NCBI GenBank assembly: GCA_000934455.1
Contig: KN889066.1
Location: forward strand, 1 to 45,627
Length of the DNA: 45,627 bases
Source of the DNA: Apostichopus parvimensis
Lineage: Eukaryota; Echinodermata; Holothuroidea; Aspidochirotida; Stichopodidae
Reading direction: 5' to 3'
Part shown: positions 27,001 to 34,857 of the stretch, piece after piece
Numbering within the stretch: position 1 is the first letter of the stretch
Layout of the letters: each line of letters starts with the position of its first letter
Notes under the pieces: model-generated
The model's input: the letters and a program-made list of their open reading frames with translations, nothing else
Database searches by the model: none
Told to the model about the DNA's origin: nothing
Made by a program: the position numbers and the translations under genes

Positions 27001-28794
27001 CTTGTGATTGGCCTATTAGGCTTAAACCATATTTGAAAGTGATAACGCGAAAAAAAATCAGTGTGTCCCTTCGTTGACCTTTTGTCCGGTACAGTACATC
27101 AAACAATAGGTTCATAGTAAAAAGTACCTCAAGAATGCTGATTGTATATTAAGCACATTGCTTTTTAAATTCATATCTAACTAGTACCAGTGTAGGTATT
27201 ATTCAAAATAAGTTTCCGACAAAGGGGAAGGGTGAACTCTTCAACTTAGTCCTCTCCCCAGACTGCAATAACTTGTCCTCCTTTCTGCCCTAACAGATAA
27301 AAGTATGGGAACCACATTTATGTGCTGAAGTAAGTACTGCTGAATTTGAATCCTGAAATATTGTTACCTGATCAGTAATGAATAGCAGTGAATAACTGGC
27401 TTTACCATACAAGTTTTTCAATCTTGAAAAATTACTAGAACCCCTGCACAAGAAAAGTGTGTGATGGGTACATACAGTACTGTTCATACAGAAGTGCTTA
27501 GTACAGTAAGTCTAGCCATATACACAAGTTGTCAAACAGTTCTACAATACAGGCATCACTAGGGTTGCTACCTACCGGCCATATTAGCAGCCAAATCGGT
27601 TGGAAAAAACTACAAATAAGAACAGGCTGTTATTTTGTGACCATGGTAAAAAAAAGTCCAATGTTTTTGTAGACCCGTAGGCCCCACGTTGGACTGAACA
27701 ACACGAGAGATTGAAATCAATTTTCTTCAAGCAAGTTAACAATTTTTCCGCTACCGGTACTATTTCTCTTAAACTTGTAGGCCATCATAGAAACACCAAA
27801 AACTTCTTTGGGCTGACAAAGAAATTTGAGAAATGTCAATTTGTCATTTTTTGCTACATGATTCTTTGTCCTGGATGATATCAGCATGCAAAAAACTCAA
27901 GCTTTTTACACTGCACAAACTTTCTCAAATGGTGCACACTGGGTGCATAGAGTGGTTGTTAAATGTGACATCCCTGATAACGTGTATCGAACAAGGATTG
28001 AGTCTTCATGAAGACATGAGGCAAATGCTCTTATATGCGTAATATCCTTAAGCAGAGCTGAAGAACAGCAGGTACTAAAAATAGAAACTGAGTTAACTTG
28101 GACCACACATATTTTGCACAGGGGGTCTCCATTTCTTTGGGAGGAATCCATAATCCAATACACTGGAGACGACTCACAGTACCCCCTCTAAGAGCTTACA
28201 AAAGTAAACATGTGTCATATTTCAATTTCTTTGGGTATGATCTTTGATCTTTTATACATGGATATATGCAACACTACTAATGCATAATGTATCTTAACAC
28301 TTGCTTACTGTTTAGTTAGGATGTATAGACACAAAAAAAATTCCTCTACGGCTTGATTAGTCTCAACTCACAGACTGATATCAGGTGAATAAGCAAATGC
28401 AACATACTTATTCACCTGACAATTAGGTAAATACTAAAATAGACAAAACTAATAGTATTTAGTAAATGATGGTGTAAAATAGGCCAACAGGACTTTGGAA
28501 GTGATCCAACTCCCAAGTCTTACTCTTAGTTGCTTGTGGCTAGGCTAATGGTTTTCGGTAGGCTTTTGTATAATTACAATGTATTGTCTAAAGTTTACTG
28601 ATCCTAGTTATTTGTTAGAGAAGACTAACCTATCATAGTTTGTATGTAGTGTAACTGTAAGTTAGTTGTAAGTACAACTTGCTAAGTAGGCCTAGGCTAA
28701 GTAAAGCCTATTGTAATTTGTACAGTGTCATAAAGCCCGAGTGTAACTTACCGACATCAGGGTCGTAGGGGGAAGAACTGCCAAAGAGAGGCAT
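8772..28794 (-). CDS. STAM: STAM, signal transducing adaptor molecule (complete, 13 coding exons)
   Basis: STAM pairs with HGS/Hrs to form ESCRT-0, which gathers ubiquitinated receptors on early endosomes for lysosomal sorting. Joined exons total 1662 bases, 553 residues (vertebrate STAM about 540). Domains in order: VHS about 5-145 (starts MPLF, as in vertebrates; [23 protein letters not shown]), UIM about 174-187 ([13 protein letters not shown]), SH3 about 216-271 ([33 protein letters not shown]), a GAT-like coiled core about 290-385 that should bind HGS, then a Pro/Gln/Met-rich tail. The acidic segment before the core ([14 protein letters not shown]) also matches. Every junction is GT-AG with consistent phase. 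Oddities: a triplicated donor at exon 11, repeat-rich introns, and a sequence gap in intron 9. One STAM gene is expected outside vertebrates. Confidence 0.97.
9452..9950. repeat. Tandem repeat of about 200 bp, 2.5 copies, STAM intron 12
   Basis: Two full copies begin near 9452 and 9667 with AAGGTTCAAACATGTTA; a partial third begins near 9851. All share GTTAGTTAGCCCCAACACAG (first two) and AGGCTAGGCTAGGTTTCCTC. The array ends about 48 bases from exon 12. Confidence 0.85.
9998..10161 (-). CDS. STAM: STAM coding exon 12 (Pro/Gly/Gln-rich tail)
   Basis: Acceptor TTGATATAG|TAT, donor TCATCCAG|GTACGT. It encodes a low-complexity stretch beginning [14 protein letters not shown] and ending LYSS. There is little similarity outside the composition, but phase and splice signals join it cleanly to exons 11 and 13. 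Confidence 0.88.
10624..10711. repeat. 29-bp tandem triplication across the STAM exon 11 donor
   Basis: The unit CTACTAATCCCTTACCATGG plus GTGGACCWA occurs three times with a 29-base period. Each copy contains the exon end and the donor GTAAGG read on the minus strand (10699, 10670, 10641). The copy nearest the exon is the working junction by phase. Confidence 0.95.
10700..10920 (-). CDS. STAM: STAM coding exon 11 (GAT-like core)
   Basis: Acceptor GACATCACTAG|AC; donor CCCATG|GTAAGG at 10699-10698. It encodes [38 protein letters not shown] and a Met/Pro/Gln-rich end, matching GPLIDEKLEDIDRKHSEL and LNVKVMEALSLY. The donor sits inside a 29-bp sequence present three times in tandem, so two identical donors follow at 10670 and 10641. 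Confidence 0.94.
11542..11718 (-). CDS. STAM: STAM coding exon 10 (acidic linker)
   Basis: Acceptor TCGATTAG|AA, donor TCTGAAG|GTAAGA. It encodes [23 protein letters not shown], then [20 protein letters not shown], matching EKKTVQFSDDVQVETIEP and LLQMLQSTDPSDDQPD in vertebrates. Confidence 0.94.
11792..12061. other. Assembly gap of 270 N in STAM intron 9
   Basis: A run of undetermined bases. The flanking exons 9 and 10 join in phase, so no exon needs to be missing here. Confidence 0.99.
12956..13290. repeat. 48-bp tandem array, about 7 copies, STAM intron 9
   Basis: The unit is like TATTCACCAAACCTACACAT followed by CTCTCCTACAGTGTACATAT and TGCTGTTC. Because 48 is a multiple of three, a frame stays open over 12897-13307, but it is antisense to STAM and intronic, with no sign of being a gene. 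The array ends about 150 bases from exon 9. Confidence 0.9.
13438..13532 (-). CDS. STAM: STAM coding exon 9 (second half of SH3)
   Basis: Acceptor CCTTTTGTAG|C, donor GAGCCCG|GTGAGT. It encodes [20 protein letters not shown] then [11 protein letters not shown], near identical to vertebrate STAM ([27 protein letters not shown]). Confidence 0.97.
14097..14301 (-). CDS. STAM: STAM coding exon 8 (UIM and first half of SH3)
   Basis: Acceptor CATACAG|CC, donor GACGACAG|GTAGGA. It encodes [13 protein letters not shown], a linker, then [20 protein letters not shown] and GELLSVLDD, the first half of SH3 with its ALYDF motif. Confidence 0.95.
14680..15300. repeat. Tandem array of about 110 bp, 6 copies, STAM intron 7
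   Basis: Copies share GGGTACAAAATATT, CTCTGAAACTGAACAAGTT, ATTCAACTAAAAGCTCTGT and AGATATCATTGGGTAC, with variable A runs between. Spacing of the GGTACAAAATATT word is about 105-118 bases. Confidence 0.9.
15516..15770. mobile_element. TTAA-flanked inverted-repeat element, copy C (short)
   Basis: It lies in STAM intron 7, with TTAA at 15516-15519 and 15767-15770. The left end AAATTATAGCACGCTATAAT matches copies A and B; the right end GGGGGCCAATACAGCATACC is its degraded inverse. The middle differs from the other copies and is about 120 bases shorter. Confidence 0.6.
16066..16230. repeat. 27-bp tandem array next to the STAM exon 7 donor
   Basis: Five to six copies of ACCTAGATCGGTTAAAAGTA plus ACCGGCT, degenerating toward exon 7. 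The last decayed copy (CTACCTAGCTCCGGCT) ends within a few bases of the donor at 16235-16234. Confidence 0.85.
16236..16320 (-). CDS. STAM: STAM coding exon 7 (linker and start of UIM)
   Basis: Acceptor CGTTTTCAG|TCT, donor GCCAAAG|GTGAGC. It encodes a Ser/Thr/Pro-rich linker ending SQDLAK; the next exon continues AIELSLQEE, completing the ubiquitin-interacting motif. A 27-bp tandem array starts immediately past the donor. Confidence 0.9.
16560..16602. repeat. Short ACC-rich microsatellite
   Basis: Three copies of CATCAACCACCA with a 12-base period, in STAM intron 6. Confidence 0.8.
17038..17104 (-). CDS. STAM: STAM coding exon 6 (end of VHS)
   Basis: The chosen acceptor is CTCTTTTAG|T at 17104, giving [20 protein letters not shown], which aligns without a gap to LISAMIKNLKEQGVTFPA. 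Two later AGs (after TTTTACAG and ACAGCAG) keep the frame but delete part of this helix, so the first one is preferred. Donor CCAAAG|GTAATA. Confidence 0.88.
17149..17432 (-). repeat. tRNA-derived SINE-like unit in STAM intron 5
   Basis: Read on the minus strand, an A box (TGGCTGAGTGGATAAAGG, 17425-17408) is followed by a B box (GAGGTTCCGGGTCC, 17370-17357). The spacing and long variable arm resemble class II (Leu/Ser) tRNAs. A body follows down to about 17149. It is on the same strand as STAM. Confidence 0.6.
18385..18780. mobile_element. Non-autonomous hAT-type element in STAM intron 5
   Basis: The left end CAGGGGTGGGCAACCT and the right end AGGTTGCCCACCTCAG are inverted repeats of the well-known CAGGGGTNGGCAAC hAT type. 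It is flanked by an 8-bp target duplication, ATCTAGAC (18377-18384) against GTCTAGAC (18781-18788), seven of eight matching. Eight bases is the hAT signature. There is no transposase frame in its 396 bases. A CACTGGCGGGC motif is repeated near the right end. Confidence 0.85.
18835..18914 (-). CDS. STAM: STAM coding exon 5 (VHS)
   Basis: Acceptor GTTACTCAG|GGC, donor TTAAG|GTATGT. It encodes [20 protein letters not shown] then KNEPSL, matching GHPKVCEKLK and WTDEFKNDPQL. A second strong donor-like site (GTAAGATG) lies 26 bases further at 18808-18807; using it would break the frame. A hAT-type element begins only 46 bases beyond the exon. Confidence 0.95.
19647..19742 (-). CDS. STAM: STAM coding exon 4 (VHS)
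   Basis: Exactly 32 codons in phase 0. Acceptor TTTTTCAG|CTT, donor TCAAAG|GTTAGT (GTTAGT is a less common but valid donor). It encodes [13 protein letters not shown], the most conserved VHS stretch, and [14 protein letters not shown]. Confidence 0.96.
19816..21102. repeat. 30-bp minisatellite, about 43 copies, STAM intron 3
   Basis: The unit is ATGGAGGCTAAAATGGAGGA followed by TGGAAACCTA. Thirty is a multiple of three, so frames stay open on both strands for long stretches (a decapeptide like [10 protein letters not shown] on plus; up to 261 codons on minus). A unit lacking 5 bases near 20870 breaks the frame. The array lies within a STAM intron and has no start context, splice sites or domain, so I treat it as non-coding. 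Variant units recur in the same order in two places, showing segmental duplication inside the array. Confidence 0.97.
22029..22104 (-). CDS. STAM: STAM coding exon 3 (VHS)
   Basis: Acceptor TTCTTACAG|G, donor GTAACT|GTAAGT. It encodes [17 protein letters not shown] and LVGVHSVT, matching the family PKDCLRSIMRRVNHKDP and VAMQALT. Confidence 0.94.
22865..23235. mobile_element. TTAA-flanked inverted-repeat element, copy B
   Basis: It lies in STAM intron 2, with TTAA at 22865-22868 and 23232-23235. It matches copy A in inverted orientation over most of its length (shared words GTGGCAGG, CAGACTAATTG, GACCAAGGCAGGTCA, AATCTCAAGAAACTTTTCC). Its own ends are inverted repeats: CCAATTATAGCACGCTATAG on the left, GCTTGCTATAGTTAGGGTCAA on the right. 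It ends 89 bases from exon 2. Confidence 0.75.
23324..23408 (-). CDS. STAM: STAM coding exon 2 (VHS)
   Basis: Acceptor TTTTTTTCAG|AG, donor AACTC|GTAAGT. It encodes [20 protein letters not shown] then KINNTP, the first helices of the VHS domain (family motif TAEDWGLILDICDKV). Confidence 0.95.
23505..23553 (+). other. G-rich tract, potential quadruplex
   Basis: At least five runs of three or more G separated by one to three bases on the plus strand, the template strand for STAM; the RNA would be C-rich. It lies about 100 bases upstream of exon 2 in transcript sense. Confidence 0.6.
26080..26215. repeat. Degenerate short tandem repeat in STAM intron 1
   Basis: Several irregular copies of AATCGGTATAAGAACAGGTA and GTAATGCGCAGAAT. 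Confidence 0.7.
28752..28794 (-). CDS. STAM: STAM coding exon 1
   Basis: Residues 1-14 plus one base, starting [14 protein letters not shown]; vertebrate STAM starts MPLF and has the same FDQDV-type motif. Donor GTCG|GTAAGT. The next exon completes a Glu codon, giving DVEK. A first intron of about 5.3 kb follows. Confidence 0.92.
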
Positions 28795-30721
28795 CGTTTA
28801 CTAGTTATTCGTAACCACAATTCGAAGCAAGGAGAATTGAACCTGATCTGAGCGATCGATCTGTATATTTTATCCCCTTCGCTTCACTTTTTCGTGGTTT
28901 CCTTTCTTCTTCAGCAATGACTGCTTACGATGTATGAGCTGTTGATAATCTATTCTATGGTAATCATGTATGTTCTATCATAGCCAATGTTTGAGAACCT
29001 TCTTACAGTCCTTTACGCTGTAAGCATATACACTGTGTGTGATGACCGATGTGTTTTCGATGACATCATTCTTAAGCGCATGAGCAGCACAAAGACTGAC
29101 GTAATTAAGTCTAAATACATACAACTACTGAATAGCATGGCAGTAGTAGTGATTTCGCGAGATCATCAACAGTCAGAGTAACAAAGGTGTCATAATCAAG
29201 TTAACGTCTACCTGAATTTAGAATGTGGCATTTTCATTAAAGATTTCATATTTGCATATTTTTTTTGATATCCTCAATTTGAGACTAGGTAAGTGTAATC
29301 ATGATCGGACGATTTGGATATTGTTATCCACGAATAACTCTGAAGCCTAACGTAGATAGGGTAGGCTAGGTATGTAAACAATTCACATTATGCGATGACC
29401 TACTGCAGCGTGAACCTAGTTGTGTAAATGTGAACGTGACTTGTGAGCATCATGTTCAGTTTTAACAAGTGATTCACAACCACGGTAAGGTCCTTTAACC
29501 TGCTAAATTTTAGTCATCGAGAAGACTTGTAACCAGGTTGAACTTGAAATATTATAATAAGAATGAAGAAGGCTGCAGGGTGCCTTACATAATAGTCAAT
29601 AGTTAAGGTGGACAATCCATCGTCTGTGGTCTAGCTTAAGTCTAGTAAGATTAAAGCCCATGGATTATCTATGAAAATTGGCTATGCTATTTATAGCTTT
29701 GACTTTTGTTATTGTTGTAGTAAATGTAACATTAACATAGGTTAGCCTAACACATATTCATAGGCCTAACAAGTAACAGTAACCATCAGGCCTATTAATT
29801 TAAAGCTACAGTATGTATTATGATCTGTATTACATAAAGGCATATTCCTTTGACAAGTTATTTAAATTACATTTGGCTTTTGCTCAGGTTAAGTCAGTGT
29901 TATGTACAGTTGGGAATATATTTATTATTATGAGTAACAAGTGTTTTCTTATTATACTGTAAACTAGAAGATTTAATTTGCAACAATTGTGGAATTGCAA
30001 TGCAGTTAAAGATGTATGGATTTAGCTGAAGTTTAGTTGATTACATTTAAGTTTAATAAATTTAAAATTAAGAAATGTAAGTTCGGTTTAATATGTTACA
30101 ATGGTTAGAAGTAAATAGAAAGCCTGTAGCCATGTGTTGATTATGGATGAATCATACCAACTGATAATGTTTGTCATAGTCTCAGATGAGGTGAATAAAG
30201 ATACTGTACAGTCTAAGAAACTAACACGCTAGAGCAGGACGCCGGTACTGTGCTTGCTTTTATGTTCCCAATATTTGGTGATTGATTTTTCTTTTTTTGA
30301 CATAGTGGATTTCACATCACCAATGAATTAAATAGATAATAACAAAATGAAATATGAAGTTGTATTCTATCCAATATTTCATTTCTTGCAGTGTTCCTAA
30401 GAGATTCCATAAGCATTGAACTTTCTAATTGAAAGCATATATACAAAAACATTAAAAAAAGGTGAAATGTTAACAAGTCTCACCTACACATATCTACCTT
30501 GTGATGTTTTGCATGTACAGTAGCCTACAGATAGATGAAGGGGGAAAAATATCTGCAAATTGGACAATTTTGGTTTGTTTATGTAAGTTCCTTGTGACTT
30601 GCACTACCCTATGACCAACGGTTGCTTTCTATTATTTACTGTACTACAGTATTACAGAAAAAGAAGTAATATTCAGTGTAGTGTCAGCACATTGAGGTGA
30701 TTACTGAGAGAAGGTGTCATT

Positions 30722-30824
30722 TGTATGTATGTATGTATGTATGTATGTATGTATGTATGTATGTATGTATGTGTGTATGTATGTATGTATGTGTCTGTGT
30801 ATGTATGTATGCATGTATGTATGT
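30722..30824. repeat. (GTAT)n microsatellite
   Basis: About 25 units of GTAT with a few interruptions (GTGT, CTGT, GCAT). Confidence 0.98.
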
Positions 30825-30983
30825 TAGATCCTCCTGCAAGCAGGAACTCACGAAGAAGCCATCATTGGCTTATCAAAGCCGCAAGCTGACCGAAGTCAGT
30901 CTCTTTGATTCATATTTTAACGTCCATGATTATTAATTATCAATTGTCAACAACTCTATAACTGGACGACATACATTAATCTT

Positions 30984-31055
30984 GGAGTGACTCGAACTCG
31001 GAACCTTACTGTATGATTGAAAGGCACCGGTGTTAACCACTGAGCTAAAACTCCC
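30984..31055 (-). repeat. tRNA-like sequence, probably a SINE head
   Basis: Read on minus, it starts GGGAGTTTTAGCTCAGTGG, with A box TAGCTCAGTGGTTAACA (31047-31031) and B box GAGTTCGAGTC (30999-30989), in about 72 bases. A five-pair GGAGT/ACTCC acceptor stem is possible, but the T stem pairs badly, so it is more likely a tRNA-derived repeat than a working tRNA gene. Related sequence may extend down to about 30848. Confidence 0.5.
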
Positions 31056-31161
31056 TAATACAACATACTCCCTAATACTCCTTTATACAACAGATACAAC
31101 AGAAGGAATCAAGTCGTTAAGAAAACTCGACTATCCTTCTTGCTGATGCTGAACCATCCAT

Positions 31162-31204
31162 ATGTCCACTCATATGGAACAGGAAGGAAAGAGAAGAGGG
31201 TTTG
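31162..31204 (+). CDS. CMC1: CMC1 candidate coding exon 1
   Basis: Encodes MSTHMEQEGKRRGF plus one base, with donor GTTTG|GTAAGT. It joins exon 2 in phase (G+CG = Ala). Vertebrate first exons are likewise short and poorly conserved. The choice rests on phase and splice strength only. Confidence 0.5.
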
Positions 31205-34200
31205 GTAAGTTCTTTACACCCATTTTATATCATCACGTGTGTAGTATCCATCCCCACACAAGTTTACTTATACTGTATGCATTTTAAGATAGCGCCACCA
31301 TTTATCACCCAAGATGGCCGCCACAGATATATATCAGTGATGCAATCATGAAACAGAATAAACAGCAGAGAATTTAAGCAAGCCCACTGCCTCGATTTAT
31401 TGACAAAAGTTTATTACAACGTGGTCTTGGTCTTTTGGATGATTCGCATCAAGGTGTCCATGTGGTGTGATAGCAATGGAGGTGAAGGGTGGGGGCTTGG
31501 GATTCACTCAAATTGCTGAAGGGTATATTTTGGGCTTCATTTTTTTTTGGCTATTTCACACAGTTATTTGGAGAAGGAGCTGGGGGAGGGGACATTGTGA
31601 AGGAGTTGGGATTGGCGGGTACCATGGAAAAGCAAAAGTTAAAAAAAACTTATGTAGAAGGCAAACCAACCCCCATCATTCCCCTCACCACTTCCTTTGC
31701 AGCCATTTTCCTTTACTCTCTTTTACAAAAATCCTGTGTAGGATTCGTCCACAATTTTTACCACCTTGACAGAAACCCCCCTTTTTTTTCATTTTTAAGT
31801 AACACGGAAAGAGTGGGGATAACATGTGTTATGTCACTTATTCTTCAAACACAAGAACCACCATCTTATCTGTCATAGTTTGGACTGAGTTAGGTCCAAG
31901 TATATACTGCAGCAGTTAACTGGCACCCACCACCTGCTTAGTAAGCTGAACAGTTCCACTGGATGTAAAAGTATTTATTAGTGAAAGATACAGCCGTTCA
32001 AACTCCTTCTTCCGCGTTGATTTGTGACTAGTTTAGCATCACAGTACAAGTACTGTACCTGCTATAGGTAGTCTGTTTACTTCACACATAGTTTGTTACA
32101 CTGTGTTCTTCAGTCACGTCAGCATTACATTTTGATCTCGAGTTTAATCAAGTAGTATTAAAGGATTAATATTATATGAAAACAAATTGTGTGATTCAGA
32201 GTAACATAGAGCTCTGATAAAACATGTATATGTTGTTTATCTGAAACCCGATTTAAATGTTAACATTTTTCCTCTTCTCAATCAAAGCGTGGGAGGAAGA
32301 CGAGAATTTTTTACGGAAAGTTGAGATCAACGTTTTGATTCCCAAGAAGATAAGAGAAAAGGCCCGAGTTGAATGCAAAGAATATGTTGATGGTGAGTAG
32401 TACACTACTGAATCATAGTGCAATTTATTTCATTTTAAAAATTATGCACTCAAATATTTATGCTAGAAATACAGTACACCAGGAAAGGTCACAAGGTTGC
32501 TAAACAACTCTGTTAATGATGGACGCCACATCTAGTCGTGGCCATCTTCCAGTGTTTCAGCTCAATAATGCAAGTTTTAATAGAGAGTTGGCAATGGAGG
32601 TTAATTAGTGAATGGGGAGTAGAGAGGAAGAAGTATTAGAGTGTGGATGGACATGATGTGTGATGAAGATAGGAGTGGTCAAAGGTCGGGGAGTGGTCAA
32701 AGGTCAGGGAATGGGTTTGTCATTCCCTTCTTGGATGTTAAGACCATGAGGTGGCATGGTGCGTTGCATCCACAACCTTTCCCTGCTAAGGGGCACAGAA
32801 TCGGGGGGGGGGTATCTAAACATTGGACACCTAGTAGAATCTTGTCAGACATATTGTGCTAGAACAGTGTAAAAAACTGTTAAGTAATTAATTTTCTAAA
32901 TGAATATGGCAATTTTGGCAATTGACCACATCACTATAGTTTCTCTGTTAGGTCAGTTTTGTCTTAACATTAAGTTTTTTATTAAGGAGATATAATCAAT
33001 CATTAACATTCCCTTTAGCTTTCACCGAGTGTTGCTCGTCGTCTGGTATCGGCATGGTCGTCAAATGTCGCAAACAGAATTCCACCCTCAAAGCTTGTCT
33101 GACCAAGTAGTAAGTATAGTGTTACCTCATTATTGTGTTGAAGTAACACCTGATGATATTAATATTCAATAATATAATAACTTTTCATACATAAACCAGG
33201 GGCGTAGCCAGTATGTAGCACTGTAGGCCCGGGCCTACACTTTTTTTGGCCAAGTTATCTTTTTTTAAAAACACCCATAATTCAGATCCATAAGCTTGTA
33301 CCTTGCTAATTTTAAATACATTATGTAATATTGAATTACGTACTATTTTAACTCGTTTGTTTGTGGGTTTAAAAGTGATATTGAATGAGGTGTCTCAAGT
33401 TAGCAAGAGGCCAGGGAACCAGAATGCACACTCGGGAAGGGCCGTTTCCGGCCATCTGGAGGTTTGTAAAACCAAAAATGTTCTTGTACGCTTCCCGCCA
33501 ACCGATGGTGGCGCTCCGCTCAGATAGTCGTGCCTACAACTTTGAAAATCCTGGCTACGCCCCTGTAAACAGTATTTCAAACCAAATGAACTGTTCATGG
33601 GTTAAGTACATCACAGTGATATCATCATTGCAAGTAATCTTCAAAAGCTTTACTTTTCTAAATTATAAGGGATCTTCTTTTTGATTTGAATCATTTGGAA
33701 TACATTTTTGCTTAGCTGTCAAGGTTCTCTGTATTGATTTATTTCATCAAAATGCCAACTGTTCTGCAGAAATATGATTATTTTCCTTTGTGAAGGAGTG
33801 AATTAAATGTAATAAAGGAAAAGCAAAATGAATTTTCAGCTGAATAGCTGTGATGACATCAGTCACCCTGTTCTTGCCAGATGCATTTACAAAATACCAC
33901 CAAATTTGGAAAATTCCTATTTACATATTTATGTCTCCATTCTACATTTTGCCAACTGCGCAAAGTACTATTACGACCTGGTTTTGACCGAAAGATGTCA
34001 ACAAAAAATTCTGACAATTAGATTAAGCAACCAACAACCTCAGTCACCGAAAATATCCTTGGAAATCAATTTAGACTCCCATATTTCAATTGCTCAACTA
34101 TATTTAATAGTATACAAAGATAGTTTAATTATGTCTGATAAAAGAGAAATTAAAATTGAGTTTTTTTACAGCTGGAATAATCACTTCTGGGTTTTTGTTC

Positions 34201-34336
34201 TCTCCTCAGCTACCATGACCCCGAATTCTTTGACATGTGCAAGAAAGAATATCTGGAGGAGAGAAAGAACTTTCGAGAGACGGGGATAAAACAAAAGGAC
34301 TTACATGCGACACAGAGCAAGAGCGAGGCCACGTGA
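31162..34336 (+). CDS. CMC1: CMC1, twin CX9C protein of COX assembly (complete, four exons)
   Basis: CMC1 is a small protein of the mitochondrial intermembrane space that stabilises COX1 during cytochrome c oxidase assembly. Joined exons give 366 bases, 121 residues (human 106). The core follows the family: LRKVEINVLIPKKIREKA (human RHVEKDVLIPKIMREKA), GIGMVVKCRKQNS, LTKYYHDPEFFDMCKKEYL. Twin CX9C pairs are C44/C54 and C66/C76, with extra cysteines at 55 and 90. Exons 2-4 are secure. Exon 1 at 31162-31204 was chosen because it has an ATG, an in-frame TGA just upstream (31150-31152), a strong donor GTAAGT and the right phase; its 14 residues are not conserved, so another first exon is possible. 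It is divergent from STAM and convergent with the zinc-finger gene. Confidence 0.9.
31308..31322 (+). promoter_or_regulatory. YY1-like motif near the CMC1 5' end
   Basis: CCAAGATGGCCGCC resembles the YY1 core AAGATGGCGGC, often found near start sites of housekeeping and mitochondrial genes. Here it lies 100 bases into the proposed intron 1, which could instead mean that the true start region is downstream of 31162. Confidence 0.3.
32288..32392 (+). CDS. CMC1: CMC1 coding exon 2
   Basis: Acceptor TTCTCAATCAAAG|CG, donor GTTGATG|GTGAGT. It encodes WEEDENFLRKVEINVLIPKK then IREKARVECKEYVD, including the first cysteine of the twin CX9C. Confidence 0.95.
33019..33109 (+). CDS. CMC1: CMC1 coding exon 3
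   Basis: Acceptor CATTCCCTTTAG|CT, donor AAGTA|GTAAGT. It encodes FTECCSSSGIGMVVKCRKQN then STLKACLTK, with the remaining CX9C cysteines. Confidence 0.96.
33197..33565. mobile_element. Non-autonomous DNA transposon in CMC1 intron 3
   Basis: Perfect 15-base inverted ends: CAGGGGCGTAGCCAG on the left, CTGGCTACGCCCCTG on the right. The direct repeat TAAAC flanks it (33192-33196, 33566-33570). Its 369 bases hold no transposase. The ends are typical of widespread hAT-like elements, but only 5 flanking bases match where hAT usually gives 8, so the superfamily is uncertain. Confidence 0.85.
34210..34336 (+). CDS. CMC1: CMC1 coding exon 4 and stop
   Basis: Acceptor TTCTCTCCTCAG|C. It encodes YHDPEFFDMCKKEYLEERKN, FRETGIKQKD and a short tail ending SEAT, then TGA at 34334-34336. 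It matches the family segment YYNDPAFYEECKMEYLKERE, EFRKTGI. Confidence 0.96.
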
Positions 34337-34496
34337 TAGTTTGTCCGGAAGAAAAGAATTGTATCTATGAAAAGTGAGGCGATGGGACGGTATGTCGTGA
34401 CGGACATTCATGGATTGGCTTTTTACTCGAAACTAACTTATAAAACTGAGTGCGACTTCCAACTGTTATGAGCAGATGGAAATTAGTTCTATCATT

Positions 34497-34502
34497 AATA
34501 AA
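34497..34502 (+). promoter_or_regulatory. Candidate polyadenylation signal AATAAA for CMC1
   Basis: AATAAA 161 bases after the CMC1 stop. A second candidate lies at 34852-34857. Confidence 0.4.
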
Positions 34503-34851
34503 CAGTGGGAAGGTGGATTGACAATTTTTTTATTTTTTTTTATGTAATCGCTATTCTCATTACCATGTGAACTATGATGTAAAATTTGGAAATATTACCT
34601 GCGTGAAATGATGAAATGTCAGAGGATAATGTTTGTTACGCGGGTTCATCAAGAGTAGAAGTGTGTATGATTGACGGAGACTTCGGATGTAACCAGTGTT
34701 GTATATCATTTATGCAGCACTAATACCACTTAGTACTGTACTCTCTTACCCCACCAAACTGTATCATTGCATTTCATAAAATATCTCTAAATGGGAAGTT
34801 CTCCAAAACATTGGACGCTGTGAAACAGAATTCTATTTCCACACTTAAGAA

Positions 34852-34857
34852 AATAAA
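34852..34857 (+). promoter_or_regulatory. Second candidate AATAAA for CMC1
   Basis: AATAAA 516 bases after the stop, followed about 30 bases later by TGTTCTGTGTTTCTTT, a GT-rich downstream element. This makes it the better candidate of the two. Confidence 0.45.

Larger units (their letters stand above)
23409..28751 (-). other. STAM: STAM intron 1 (5.3 kb)
   Basis: No exon seen. It contains G-rich tracts on the plus strand near 23505-23553, 23858-23871 and 23945-23970 and a degenerate tandem array at 26080-26215. Short open frames such as 26662-27036 show no domain or splice logic. Large first introns often hold regulatory sequence, but nothing specific is visible. Confidence 0.7.
28795..31161. 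other. Spacer between divergent STAM and CMC1
   Basis: The two flanking genes are transcribed away from each other, so promoters for both should lie here, STAM near 28800-28900 and CMC1 nearer 31100. No clear TATA box or CpG island is visible. It contains a GTAT microsatellite and a tRNA-like SINE unit. Short open frames such as 28987-29181 are not supported. Confidence 0.6.

Noticed and set aside
26662-27036. 124-codon open frame on plus in STAM intron 1
   Set aside because: Antisense and intronic, and it includes a poly-C tract coded as a proline run; no motif.
31474-31486. Alternative CMC1 start ATGGAGGTGAAGG with a GTGGGG donor
   Set aside because: Phase fits, but the donor is weak compared with GTAAGT at 31205.
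31467-31878. Two overlapping open frames on plus
   Set aside because: No similarity or splice logic, and they overlap in different frames; they lie in CMC1 intron 1.
33828-34289. 153-codon open frame on plus
   Set aside because: Mostly CMC1 intron, and its end overlaps CMC1 exon 4 in the wrong frame.
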